From positions 13,419,675-13,483,674 of the forward strand of contig NC_052511.1 of the NCBI RefSeq assembly GCF_014356525.2: 64,000 nucleotides of DNA, read 5' to 3'. The DNA comes from Nilaparvata lugens. Its lineage: Eukaryota > Arthropoda > Insecta > Hemiptera > Delphacidae. Position numbers and translations under genes: made by a program. The notes below the pieces were generated by a model. The model saw only the letters and a program-made list of their open reading frames with translations. It was not told the DNA's origin and did not search any database. Shown piece after piece: positions 12,101 to 24,390 of the stretch (position 1 is its first letter; every line of letters starts with the position of its first letter).

Positions 12101-15100
12101 CTTTAATATCGCCCTTATATTTTGCTGTAGTTTCCAATTGGAGAGATAGAGCCAGAAAACTATTTCCTGATCAAGTATGTGGAAGCCATAATTTATCTGA
12201 AAAAAGAGATCCTCCTAAGGGATTGGGCAAGATGTTCTTTTGGTTCTACATATAATATAGATCAAAAGATCATCAGCTGTTCTTAGTGAGAATTTGTGTG
12301 TATTTTTGGCTTCAAAATTCATAAAATAACTTAATACAATGTGCAGTGATAATTGAGTGTAATATTTAACTATAATTTGGTGTTTAATTTTTCTAAATTT
12401 AAAATTTGCATCTCATATTTATTTTTGGACGAAAGTTGAGCTTGAACTTCTTACTGAAGAAACATAACCTATTTTTTGGACATGTAATCAAAATTTGGGA
12501 ATGGAATAGTTTTGGGCCAAGCCTGTTGTTCCTTCCCAATCATATTTATATGATTTGTTATTGTATCCACGTATAAATAAATAAATAAAATAAATAAATA
12601 AATAAATATACAGTATACACAACTATCACCTGGTTAAAGTATGTGGATATGTTTATATCATTTTTTTCCTGAATTAAGAGTGAACTCCTGAAGGATTAAA
12701 GATGTTGAACCGGCAAGATGTTCTACTGATTCTATGTAGTAGGCTATACAGTAGGCTACACATACAAGATAAAGGATTGTAAGAGAAATAATATTATAGT
12801 ACAATCAATGTTATCACGTTTTTAATTCCTTATTCAATGATCGATTTATCAAATGCACCAACATTGAGTAATTGAATTACAAAAGAGCCAGGAAAAGCAT
12901 GTTAATTTTCAATAAGAGAGCAACAGGTATTCGATGTGCAGGCTCTTACAAAATCGATCATTCTGAAAGATCCAGCCGTCCAAAAGTATTACATTTCTAG
13001 AAAAATTGAAGATAAATATTGTATGAATTGTAGGAGATGTCGATGGGAGTTAAAAGTATTTAATTTTTGAGAAAAAAGACTTACAAAGTTGCTCAATTAA
13101 ATATTGATAATTAGATAAATTAGCTTAATTAGATAAATATTGTATGAATCGTAGGAGATGTCGATGGGAGTTAAAAGTATTTACTTTTTTAGAAAAAGAC
13201 TTACAAAGTTGCTCAATTTAACATTGAAAAGATAGGAAGAATAGATATTTAGAGCACCAATGACGTCACACCGATCATCTGACTCTGATCATTAAAAGAT
13301 CGAGATGCGCGTGGCCAGTACCTTTTATTCTAGGTACCTTGGATGAAACTGCTACAGGTTTAAAGTATTATTAATACTATATACCATACTGAAATAACAA
13401 GTAGTATTTGTAAATGATAAGTAGCTTGAATAAAATTAAAGTGAACAAAACATTCCTTTACACACCTCTTGGATTGACTCGACAGCACTCACATGCTTGT
13501 TCTTCTTGAATTCCTCATTTATCTTGTTTCTGGTGACTGCGGAAAACAAAAACTCAATTACGGTACCAATTTGACCCAAATTTATCGAATTTCTTCAAAA
13601 CTTGACACAACTACATTTAATTTATTCAATTTAATAATCAAAAAGTTACTGCTGATCAACGGTTGACCACTGCTTTCAGAAACAAATTGAAATGGTTTGG
13701 AACCCTCCTCACCTAAGCCTGTAGTTCCATACATTAATTTTTTAAGGCACAAGCCGTAGTTCTATGTGGACATCATAATTTGAATGATCATACTTCATTA
13801 TCATATTTTATGTCATCATAGTTTATAGTAAAACCATATTTTATATCATCATTCAATATTGATGTCTGAACTGACGCTAATAACGTGGATAGAGCCAAGT
13901 ATTTTCACTTGAAAACCCAGTTATCACCAATACTTTTTAACCAGGTAACTCCAGTGATATCGAATGGGCACGTTAAACTGTCAGTCCCGGCTGAAGTATT
14001 GCAGTCGTAAGACTAAATTTTGTGTTCAGGCGAGGTGGGGCCTACCCGCAAGGAATTTCCCATCTACAAAAACCATACGAATTATTACCTTACGCGGCAT
14101 TTCAATTAATAATTTAATTCAAGTAAAAGGGAAAGTTTGTTATGATTAATTCCAACTTGAAATCCAATTCATCATTCGAGAAAGTGAGCAGTTTTTTTTC
14201 TATAGTGAGGTCCACGTTATGATAGCAGAGTTTGATTAGCAATGGTGTAGCTATACTTGTCTATCATTCAACAAAGCTGATAGCTCTATCTCTTTCTCAC
14301 TTAGCTCTGTTGCCAAATCGACTTTTAACAATGTAGAACTAATAATGATTAACAAAATATTTCATCTCAATTTTGAAAATTCATTATGAAATTATTGAAA
14401 AATATAATTTCTTGCTTAATAAAATATAATTGATTATTTTAAACGAGAATGAACAGTTAATATTACATCAATAAACCTGTATCAGCTACCGTCTATAGAA
14501 GACAATGGCCAATATGAATAAAGTTGAGCATTTGCTTATCTTCTAAAATATGAAGCATTTGCTTCATTTTCCATGAATAAACGTGAGCAAAACTTTTTGC
14601 TCATGCTCATCAAAAAAATAGTTTCAGCATTTTGCTCAAAAGTAAAAGCTTCTACTCAAAATTGTATGAATAAACTAGAGCATTTGCTCAACTTTTGAAG
14701 CAAATGCTTCAAAAAAGGTGAGTCTAGTCTAGAGCAGCTTATCACCTTTTGCTCATAGTAAAATGGCTCAACTAATTCGTATGAGGAAGAGGAAACTATA
14801 CCAGATACGATTACAACCAATAGTTGAGAACTACAAAACTCTTTTTAGATTCAACTATGATATATATCACCATTATTCCTACAAAAGAATAAATACAGCT
14901 AGAATAAAGATATACAGATAGCTGTATATACAGATATACCTGATATACAGATAGCCATCAAAAAATAGGAAAATAGGCATTTAAGTGTAGACGAGAGTCT
15001 ACTTACGTGCAGATGAGAGTGTAGACGATTATAAAAAGGCTATTGATATTAAAAGAATATGCTGAAGATTATTATAGAGATGACATTTTTTCACGCTATT

Positions 15101-16926
15101 ATTTCAAAATTCTAATCTCAACTAACCTAAAACTCTATTCATAAATAGAAAACAGAGCAGACGACGCAAACACAAGTGGTGCCCCCTACTTGCATATTTA
15201 GCGCTTCCGTGAGCTATCAAAACAAAGTAAGGCTACCAAAGCGAATCAGCTGATCAAAAATCTTTAAAATACGTGAGCATTTGCTCCAGAGTTCAGGAGC
15301 ATAAGGTAAGAGTATAAGATAAAGCTTATTCATATAAAATGAGCAAATGCTTATGCTTCTACATAATGCTCATGAGCAAAACCTTATGCTCCATGCTCTC
15401 GCTCATGAGCGTTTGCTCTGGTTTTATTCATATGGGCCATTGACAAGACAGAGGATATCGGCAACGTTGTTCTCCTATCTTTCTCTACTGCCATTATAAC
15501 GTAGACCTAACTAGAGCACATGAAGATTTCTCAACCTACAGACTCTCAGGGGGACAGAAATGAGTGATATAACAAGTAGCAGCAGTAGTAGTAGTACCTA
15601 GTAGTAGAAATTGTATTGTTGAAAAAGCGTCCTTGGGTAGAGATTCATGATTTCGAATTGGGCTCTCCGAGCCACATATAATTGCAGTGAATTATATGTG
15701 TTGATTCTAGAGAATGTATACAATCATCAAAATTAATAAATTGAATCTTACCATTAAGAGCAAAGTTGTCCCCTTTGAATACGGATTGCCTCACTCTGTG
15801 TAGTCTTTTGAATGTTCGCAATACCTGGACAGATTTTAATTTATTAGAAAGATATTTCTTAGCATCCAAGAAGTACAATGGACAGTGTTTTATGATGACA
15901 CACGGTAATAAGTAAAAAAATTATTTTTTCCTTCAGCTCTTCACGTCACTTATAAAATTTTCGAAACCGGTACAAATAAGTAGTCTTATTTGGTTGCGGT
16001 GATGAGCTATCGATAAGATGAGTCAATCTCCAAGCACTTGCTACTCCCTTTGTGACGGTGCCAACTTCAAGAGCCGAACTCCTCTAATGCCTAGGCCACA
16101 TGTTGGCCCAGTCGCTAGCTCAGCCTGGTAAGCTTATTGGCCGCGTTGGTCTTGCTATACACACTGCAATGTGTCCAGTGCCCAATTAAGGCGAGGGGTA
16201 GTCAGCAACATATCCTTGATAGAAATTGAAAAACAATAAAAAACGCAATAATTAATAACAATAGCAACTCAATTACACAGAGAAGACAGCAGAGCAAACG
16301 ACAAAACAGGGAACAGCAAGCATAGGTTTATATAGTGTGGATTGGTGGTTTTCCAGCGCTGGCTTTCACTTGCCTTTGGTCGACAAAAATCGGAGCGATG
16401 GCTATTGAAGGCTAGCAGTGGCAAACCACCCATCCACACTCTGGTGCTGGTCGTCATTTCTACGCATTGGGCCAACATGTGGATGCATCATGAATGTCAT
16501 TTAAGAGTTTAAAAACCGCTTCCCGCTAGACTAAGCTTAAGACTGTAAGCCCCTATAACTGTCTTTAAACTCCTCTTATTATCAAGATAAAAATTCTAGA
16601 TATAGGTTAATCATAATATTATTAGCAAAAAGCTAAAAATAAAATAATTATGTGCCAACAAACCGTCATATGATAGCCCATCTTTAACCATACTGTGAAT
16701 GTACTAATTCTTAAATTATATTGTAATTCGATTGACTTATTATAAAAGAATTAATAATGAGTTGAATATCCAATGTGGGCCAACTTCAAAAAAAATAATA
16801 ACCCAAGACTGTGGTCAAGAAGGCTACCGTACCCAATATAGAATCGACCAAGGGGAAAAAATGAGAATAATTATAAAAATTTCAAGTTATTGCTCAACTT
16901 ACCTCGCCTTTTAAGGATGCAGCCAT
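9158..16926 (-). CDS. LYRM7: Complex III assembly factor LYRM7 (LYR motif protein), five coding exons
   Basis: Exons on the minus strand are 16903-16926, 15752-15824, 13466-13536, 10116-10197 and 9158-9285. Lengths 24+73+71+82+128 give 125 codons plus TAA. All introns are GT-AG. The protein starts MAASLKGEVLRTFKRLHRVR and contains KINEEFKKNK, ELRTRVVQ and ENNAPFISGA, co-linear with animal LYRM7/MZM1L. In that family the protein is a mitochondrial matrix chaperone that holds the Rieske iron-sulfur protein before its insertion into the cytochrome bc1 complex. The LYR tripeptide reads Leu-His-Arg at residues 16-18, as in vertebrate LYRM7. The C-terminal tail is about 20 residues longer than the human protein and rich in Ser, Ala and Gln. 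The 24-nt first coding exon was chosen because it supplies Met, the right phase and a consensus GTAAGT donor. Intron 3 (3.3 kb) contains a very long inverted repeat. Confidence 0.93.
9841..9930 (+). mobile_element. 3' end of a non-LTR retrotransposon
   Basis: The plus frame reads EKDRDSWKMIVEEAKAHIGL and stops, then runs into a short TAAG-repeat tail. A (D)R..W..IVEEAKAH.GL stop is characteristic of the reverse-transcriptase ORF C-terminus in RTE-like and related LINEs. Upstream sequence is too decayed to follow. It lies in LYRM7 intron 4. Confidence 0.6.
10862..13358. repeat. Very long inverted repeat in LYRM7 intron 3
   Basis: Left arm about 10862-11482 is the reverse complement of right arm about 12614-13358, with scattered mismatches and small indels. 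The right arm carries an extra internal tandem duplication of about 110 bp near 13015-13210. Matching landmarks include GACGTCATTGGTGCTC, a GTAAGTCTTT block and AACCAGGTGATAGTTGTG. The spacer of about 1.1 kb holds a further partial copy of the arm (11511-11590) and an AAAT microsatellite. I see no transposase. The whole structure would be transcribed with LYRM7. Confidence 0.88.
12573..12608. repeat. (AAAT)n microsatellite
   Basis: About eight AAAT units, with one irregular unit, lie just before the right arm of the long inverted repeat. Confidence 0.85.
13878..14097 (+). mobile_element. SINE copy, older and diverged
   Basis: This shares its body with the younger SINE at 45284-45532: GGGCACGTTAAACTGTC, then CCCGGCTGAAGTAT, then a GGTGGG(A/G)CCT block and CCATACGAATT. 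The head keeps an A-box-like GTGGATAGAG and a B-box-like region around GAAAACCC. It lies in LYRM7 intron 2 and no target duplication is visible. Confidence 0.7.
14203..15513. mobile_element. TA-target MITE with a large nested insertion
   Basis: The ends read TAGTGAGGTCCACGTTAT and, in reverse at 15513, TAGTTAGGTCTACGTTATAA. This matches the compact copy at 55419-55795 in ends and interior (TTGTCTATCATTC, ATCGGCAACG). In this copy the interior is split near 14508 by about 930 bp of another repeat. The TA at each end fits a Tc1/mariner-mobilised element. Confidence 0.75.
14508..15436. repeat. Nested foldback repeat packed with GAGCAAA/TTTGCTC motifs
   Basis: The ends are inverted: CCAATATGAATAAA at the left, and CCCATATGAATAAA read in reverse at the right. 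Between 14520 and 14760 and again between 15270 and 15425 there are over a dozen occurrences of GAGCA(A/T), TTTGCTC and AAGCATTTGCTT in both orientations. The middle (14770-15270) is ordinary AT-rich DNA. There is no open frame. Confidence 0.65.
15985..16553 (+). mobile_element. Dispersed SINE-like repeat split by a MITE
   Basis: The left part (15985-16090; GAGCTATCG, GACGGTGCCAACTT, AACTCCTCT) and right part (16495-16553; AAAAACCGCTTCCCG, CTGTAAGCCCC) align in order with the uninterrupted repeat at 45596-45790. The interruption is the element at 16096-16482. Confidence 0.6.
16096..16482. mobile_element. MITE with CCACATGTTGGCCCA terminal repeats
   Basis: The left end CCACATGTTGGCCCAGT mirrors the right end at about 16466-16482 with one mismatch, giving a 387-bp element with GC-rich subterminal blocks. 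Parts of it (GCAAGACCAACG, TTGCAGTGTG, CCAGCGCT) recur at 17718-17935. Confidence 0.65.
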
Positions 16927-17717
16927 TTAATAGCAAACCTTTTGAATGTTCTAAAATAATAGAAATTGTATAATTTGAAAAAATAACTAGAATTTATTTG
17001 AAGAATAGAAGCACAGGTCAACAGCGACGACGACGACAGGAGAAAAACATAACCTATAACCTTACTTTTTTGAAATTACAATACACACAGAAGTAGTCAT
17101 GACAGCAGTGGTTTTATACAACGTCAAAACAGCCGCCATTGAGGGGATTGACAATATTTATTTTCTATGAATGAATAAATAAAAAAATAGATTTCCAATT
17201 GAATCTAGAATTGTGGAATATATTATTGTTGGCTGAGTTATATTTTGAATCGGGAATATTCGTTATATTAAATAATACTTTTTTGTGTTTCAGTCAAGAA
17301 GAAAAAAAAAAGAAAAAAATCTTTATTATTTGAACTGAACTCATTGCTAGCGATCAGACACGTGTCTCTGCTAGCAATTACTGCCGGTAAAATGAGTACA
17401 ACTGGGATTTCGGTTATGTTATAGGCTACTGTATATAATTTATTTTTATTATTTCTGGAATAGAGTATATTCTGAATTTCTGTATGATGTACCCAATTAT
17501 TATGTGAATTTGTAATTGTAAAAATCTTGTATATATGGCAAATAAATTGAATTGAATACCTATAAATCTCAAGTAGGTTACACCCAGCCAAATAGGAAAT
17601 TCAAATAAATCTAAAGATTTTCACAAAATCTTAAAAAAGAAGATTAGAAATGCCTGTTTTACAGAAACTAGGATTACTCGTATAACATTATGCCACCAGA
17701 GAGATAAACCATTGGCG

Positions 17718-17935
17718 GTCCTGTGTAATGCCGCATCCACACTACCGCTCAATGAGGCAATGAGTGAAAATAGAATAACGACGAGCGCTCGTGTGGATGG
17801 CTGGCTTGCCAGCGCTCGCCTTCACTGGTCTTCACTCGCCGATTTTTGCCGACCACAAATGGTAACATTGCAGTGTGAACGGCAAGACCAACGTGGCTAA
17901 GCTTGCCAGCGACTTGGTGATTGTGAGGATAAGCA
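17718..17935. repeat. Partial copy of the 16096-16482 MITE family
   Basis: GC-rich blocks shared with the upstream element include CTTGCCAGCG, GATTTTTGCCGACC and GCAAGACCAACG. Part lies in opposite orientation to the first copy. The open frame over it is not conserved protein. Confidence 0.5.
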
Positions 17936-18193
17936 TAAACACAGTCCTTTTAACTTTGTGGCATTTGACGCAACTCATCCGGCCATGCTGGTATTGGCGA
18001 AGAGGAAGGTAATATGGTAATATTCAGGGGCAAGGAAAGCTTTGGACTTTCTATTGCTGATGGCTTTGCAGAACTTACCGGTCAATTTGGAAATTTTGAC
18101 AAAGACAAGAATTGGAATGACACTGGGCACCCTGTGGCTGGCTGGCGACCTGGTTGGTGTATGCCAGCGCCATACTGTCAATACTTTTGGCTG

Positions 18194-18219
18194 ATTATTT
18201 ATTTATTTATTTATTTATT
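18194..18219. repeat. (TTTA)n microsatellite
   Basis: Six to seven units of ATTT lie just before the mariner-like element region. Confidence 0.8.
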
Positions 18220-18534
18220 CAAGGTGATACACATACTATAATTAGGAAAGAAAAAACAGGTAATTGCCCAAAACTTCTTCAGTTCCTGGATTTTCACATA
18301 TTAAAAATAGTCCAAACAATTAGGTTAAGTTCAAATTTTGATTTCTGCCAAAGTTTCCGCACCATCCGAGGAAGATAACACAGATATAAAATTGATTTTG
18401 AATTTCACAATGTTGATATAAAGCCGAAAAACAATAATCAATCCGAAATTCGATTAAATTAATTGAAATAAATTAAAAATTTGAAGACAAAAATTAGACA
18501 CTCACTTTCAGCTACTTTACAGCTGTTTATTATA

Positions 18535-19386
18535 CAAAGTGCGCCAGAGAAACTTACTTTATTTGAAAAAATATTGTACGTTTAATTGGTCGTGTAGAGG
18601 GGCAGGAGGAGGTGCATCTGGAGGGGGAAGTTCTCAGATTTATCCTCCCTGAAGTAAATTAGCCATCATGCTCTGGTCTAGAGAGCAACGGGCCTTCGCA
18701 ATTGAGAGCTTATTCTTTTCTAATGGTCAATCACATTCCGCGCTCGATTTGAAATTCCTCCCCAAAGACTCGTGGCCATAATTCGATTCTGTCGTGGGTT
18801 AACCCATTTCAGGAGTGTGGATGTGTCGCTAAACCCAGAAATGGTCTTTAACGAATCATCAGAACTCCAGAAAATATCGAAAGAGTGAGGCAGTCAGTTG
18901 TGAGTTCTCCAAGGCGTTCGGCTCGCAAACACGCAGCTGCTATGGCAATTTCTGACTCCACTGTTCGACGAATACCTCCACTGTTTGACGATTTAAATGA
19001 AGACCTTCAACTTCATCCCTATAAATTGACTGTTGTTCAAGAATTGACTGAACGCGATTTTGTTGCCCGTCAAAATGCATGTGATATGCTGATTGACAAC
19101 CTGCCTGAAGACGCGGTCATTTTTTATGACAAGGCTCATTTCCACATGCGGTTTGTCAATGTGATTTTTTATGGGGTTATTTAAAATCTCTGGTTCATGT
19201 CGATCGACATCGGACCATAGCACACCTCAAGAACAACATTCGCGACGCCCTTGCCAACATACTGATTGACATAATTTCAAAAAATCGACCTCATCAGTGT
19301 ATGCGCAACCCCCATTGTCTTAAGTATTTTTGTTTTATTGACCTTTCAAATAAGTACGGTACCTCAAGTTTCTCTGGCGCACCTTG
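18535..19386 (+). mobile_element. Degenerate IS630/Tc1-mariner-like transposon
   Basis: Terminal repeats CAAAGTGCGCCAGAGAAACT and, in reverse, CAAGGTGCGCCAGAGAAACT are flanked by TA on both sides, giving an 852-bp element. The plus strand keeps transposase pieces: VRQSVVSSPRRSARKHAAAM, then LQLHPYKLTVVQELTERDF, a DKAHFHM catalytic-region remnant, and after a frameshift IAHLKNNIRDALANI. These segments appear in this order in insect mariner-like transposases. Frameshifts, and loss of about half the usual length, mark it as dead. Confidence 0.82.
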
Positions 19387-22300
19387 TACAAAACTATTGT
19401 TTTTCCGACCAAATATGGGGTGAACAGTGGCAGTCATGCAATCCTGAATCAGCATTCGAAGAGGCCACATCAATATGCTGCTCCGAAATGTTCAATATCA
19501 ACTGAATAAACACAAAAATTCTCCAATATAATTATAGTATCTACGTGCCCAAGGGTGTTTGTGGGTCCGTGGTGAGGGGGTATGACTAATTCTCTTCACC
19601 AAGAGAATGAAAAAAGTTCTGTACGGTATAATTGAGAAGTGATTTGTAATCACTGGGATTGCATTGTTAATAGGTATTATTATAAATTATACGTAATAGC
19701 ATAGAATTTATATTTAGACTTGAGAATAAGCAATATGTGAACATTCTTATTTCCACTCATTCCATTTTCAATGCCATGTACCTTAATTCTCATTTTTTCA
19801 ATATGAGGTGGAAAATGTTATTTTTCAATTTGAATTTTGTAGGAGAAGGTTGGATAATTATTATGCTCTGACAAAATAGAACAGCAAGTGTTCACAAATA
19901 GTCATTTATTTCAAATATAGGTAATACAATTCCATTTAAAGTAGAATAATAAATTTTACAACTTAGAAATGCAGTAAAATCCAAGCATTATCAAAGTATC
20001 ATGCAGTTTCAAACTTACTAATTCAAATAAAACTTGGAACTCGAAAAAGTAAAGAAAGCGATAGAAGATTACTTAATAATGTTATTTTACAACTAATTTA
20101 TATACAAACTAAGTATTGAAAACATATAGTTTAAAATCATTACGATAATATAATATAGTATTGAAATAAATGCTTAATTTAGAGTAGAGAACCTTTCAAT
20201 AGATCAAATAAAATAATGTTAACCCCTAAAAATGTTCTCATTAGTTTAATTGATTGAGCTTAGTAAATGACACTTTTTCAGGAAAAGCGAGTGAGTTATG
20301 GATTTCGAAAAGGCACAACAGGTTACCCAATCAAGTAATACGGATTAGCAAGCACAATTATTATCTTCACAATAAATAGATGGGGAGTTGAAATCCAATT
20401 TTCATAAAATGAAAATACTTTTAATTACAATATACTCATCAAACTATTACGGTATTAGAAAATGTAGTTATTTTTCTTCTATTCATTGTTTATTTGAATT
20501 CTGTTTAATAAAAACTATGACTAATTAATAAATATTAATTCATGAATTAATTTATTAATTCATGAATATTTTGTAATTCATTGATAGTGTTCTAATGCCT
20601 ATTAGGATAAAATACAAAATTGAAACCTCATAGGATGCTCAATTTTTCAAAGCACATTCGTTAAGCAAGGCACAGTTAGCTATTCAAACCAGATGTAAGT
20701 CGAAAAATGCCTAGATATTATAATTATTACAAAATGACTATAGTTCTAAAATCTATAGAGTTCCAACATCAATTTATTCTTTCAAGAAATCGAGAGTCTA
20801 AAACTATAGATAAATCCTGATCCAAATGATTGTACAAGATTCCACATCCAAATTAATTGTCAAGCATAAATTTCTTTATAAATACTCCAGCCTAAAACGA
20901 TAAAATTATGCTGGTTCAAATGGTTACAATGTTTTAAATACAATTATTTTTATGTAAATCCTTATTCTAAACCATGTATCAGAATAACATTTACATTTTC
21001 CACGAAATTGATGCTGATATTAAAAATAAGAGTAAGTACAAAATTGTTTTATTGTCATTCAACAAGATATTGCTTAGCATTCCCCTGACAAACATGTAGT
21101 ATTAGAAAGCGTGCCAAAAATATTTCAAGGTGAAATATTATTGTTAAGATCGCATTATAAATTGAATTAGTTTTTGTAGATATTTTATTAGATTTTCACT
21201 TCATTATTTCGAATGACTTTTAAAAAGTAAGTCTCAGACATTATGAATAAAAAAATCAATCATTATTTTCATGACAGTCATTGTATTCACAATATATTGC
21301 CCATGTTCTGTTCATTTGTACTGTACCAATATAAAAACAAGTTGAGCGGATTCAATATTTGAAAGCACTATGATAAGTTTTAAGAGAAAAAATACCATTG
21401 AATCAAATACAAGAACACTAGGGGAAAAAACATTACAATACAGATTTACAAGGACTGAAACTTCAGTGATCACACAAATTTTGAGCAGAAAATTTTGATT
21501 AATTATAAAAATAATTTAGAAATAGAATGCTACTCAGATAAGTACAATACATCAATCACAAATCTCGCAATTTTTTCAAATCAATTTTATCTTAAATTAA
21601 CAACAGAAATACATTTATAAAAGCTTTATATAAATGCTAATCACGACATAATGATCATGTTTTACAGGATTACAACATCTATTCCACAGCAAACTACATA
21701 AATGTATCATTTTTTGACAACTACATGCATCATAAATACTAATCATGAAATAAGACAAACCCACAATTATTCATCAGAACATTTTCCAATGTAATATTCC
21801 AAGCACAATTTTGAACTGCAACAAGAAACTAGAAAATATCGGTCACATTCAACATCAAGCCATTAAAAATATTTTAATTGCATTGCTAATTTAATTAGCA
21901 ATGTTCTTATAAAGTACTATTTCATACTTTATCCTGATCTGGTTTAAAATTTCAAATTCAACTACACACTTTCAATTTTTCAAAGATTCTCAAAAATTAA
22001 TATATTATATTATTTTAACCTGAGCTGGTTTTAAATCTAAAATTTTACCACACATAGTTGTTGAATAAACCAAAAATTGAATGCTTCAAATTTTGCATTC
22101 ATTAAAGTGAATATTGTGTAAGTTTTTTTCGAAAAAGGAGTGGGCCCAAGTCTTTTTTTTATACGCACTTAATAAAAAACGGTCAATTAAAATTCAATTA
22201 CCAACTTTTCAATCTAGCTCAATCTCTCAATACATTCGTTAGTTAATTAATGTGTTAGACAATTAAATGATTGTTCCTATTTATATTGCACATACATTTA

Positions 22301-24390
22301 TAAAATTAATATAGTATTATATAGTAACCGCAAATGAACTTCATGTTTACAAAAATTAATATATAAACCAGTGAACATATTTTCTATTTACTCATGTGAA
22401 TAGGATTATTGAATTCGTATTTTTGACATAACTATATTTTGATTTTTTCTACTTTGGTGATGGATAGAACATTGATTTCTATTTTTCCTAGAATTATCCG
22501 ACTTAAGTATGCTTGAAATTGAATAATATAACATTTTACCGCCGCTTTGTAGCAAGGAATAAAAGAAAACTGGCACACCTGGGAATTATTCTGAGCAAAA
22601 TCAATAATAATTTATTGATTCAAATAAATTAAAATCAAGTAACAGAAATCTACAGGAGCAAAATAGTAATTGGGGGTGAGTTTCAAAAAAGCCTTGGGTA
22701 AATATATTTTTATAAGGTAAATAGCCTATAGTAGCAATTTTTCAATGAAAAGGAGAACAAATCAAAATTAAAAGGAATGATGTTTTCAGCAGATATTAAT
22801 ACTGCTCCCTTATCACAGCTCTCCCTATCACGAAAATGTAATATAAACTTTCTATTTATGACACACGGCAAAAGTTCAATAAACCTAAAAATCACACAAA
22901 GTGAGAACACTTAAGAAATCAATGAGAATGCAACTCGTGAATTTATTCAAGTTGAGGTTGAGTACATATTTTTTTTGCTGTGGAATTTCGAGGAATTATT
23001 AATTTATTTCATCTAATAGCATACAAATTACAGATTGGGAGAAAGGTAACAATCTTGACTCAAAAGCTGTTCGTCTCCCAAGCTTTAAAACATTTTATAT
23101 ACCGAACTATTATCCAATGTTTAGCCATAATTTCTGCAATACTTTACCAAATCAGCTTAGCTAATCTGATAAATTTTCTTAAAGCTATTCTATTTCTTAC
23201 AGTTAGTCTGCAAGTTTCGTCACTGAGTTGGTTAATTGATAGAACAAATTATTTTATAATTTATTTGTTTATTCGTAGTAATAATATATTTTTACTGATA
23301 ACTAAATATACTCTTAGAAGTCATTGTCTTGATGAACATTTGTGTACAGTTTATCATGTAATTTATAACATTGTAGAATAAAAATGATAATTACAGAAAA
23401 AATATATTCAAGTTTGTGACATAAATCAATCGGTAACAAAAATTATTACATAATTTTATTATTTTGCATTACAAATACATTTATTATTGATGGTACACAA
23501 TACATTGAATATTTAACTCTCTTAAATAATATTTTATAGTCACACAATTATTTCAAGGCGGAATATACCATTTAAAAAGTTGTAAGATTAAATATATTAA
23601 AAATAAAATAATTTTTATAAAAGTGTATTGATCTTAATTGTATTGTTCAACTGGAATACTTCAAAAATTAATAGATACATAGTGGATCTAAAAAGTGTAG
23701 ATATCAATAGATATATTGTATAATGCACGTGGGAAGAAATAATTCGGAAGGCTACCTACACTCTCTTATCATAATGTTACATCCTTTTGTGAGAGTGAAG
23801 GCTTGGGTTAAGGCTTACCTTCTGTTCCGTTGCAGTCAACATGCGGTATATCTGTGAAAATATAAAGAAGAAAACATGCATAAACAAGGTTAGATAAAAA
23901 CTTCAAATGAAGGAAAAACAAAAAATAGTTCAAGAGTTATGAAATCCTTTAAAAGTTTAAAGTTTTTAAATCCTTTAAAAAATTGTCAAAGAGTTATGAA
24001 ATCCTCTAAAAGTTTTCTCATCCACTAGCGCATGGCATCTATAAACATTTCAGGAAATGTTAAAATCAGAGACGTGGTGTGGAAACCTGGTAATATGTTG
24101 TATGAGCTCTCTTTGCCGTGCAATTTCTATTTTTATCAACCGACAGGGCAGCCAACCACACAAGTCAACCCGATTCTCGTGACCAAGTCTTGTTTGAACG
24201 TGGAGAAACCCAACATTAATTCCATCTCACCATAAAACCCAATGTTCCCAAATGTTACAGGAACATGATGAGCAAAACAATGCGCGTTTTCTCAAATGTA
24301 TTGTGAAAGTCTCTCTGCGTTAGTCGTATTGTTCTGTGGTATGTCGGTCCCACATCCCACATGCGATAGTGGTTCGTCTGCAACCGGCCT

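Noticed and set aside
22980..23381. Longest simple open frame (133 codons, plus strand)
   Set aside because: AT-rich, hydrophobic by composition, with no recognisable domain, no splice context and no codon bias. Chance is enough to explain it.
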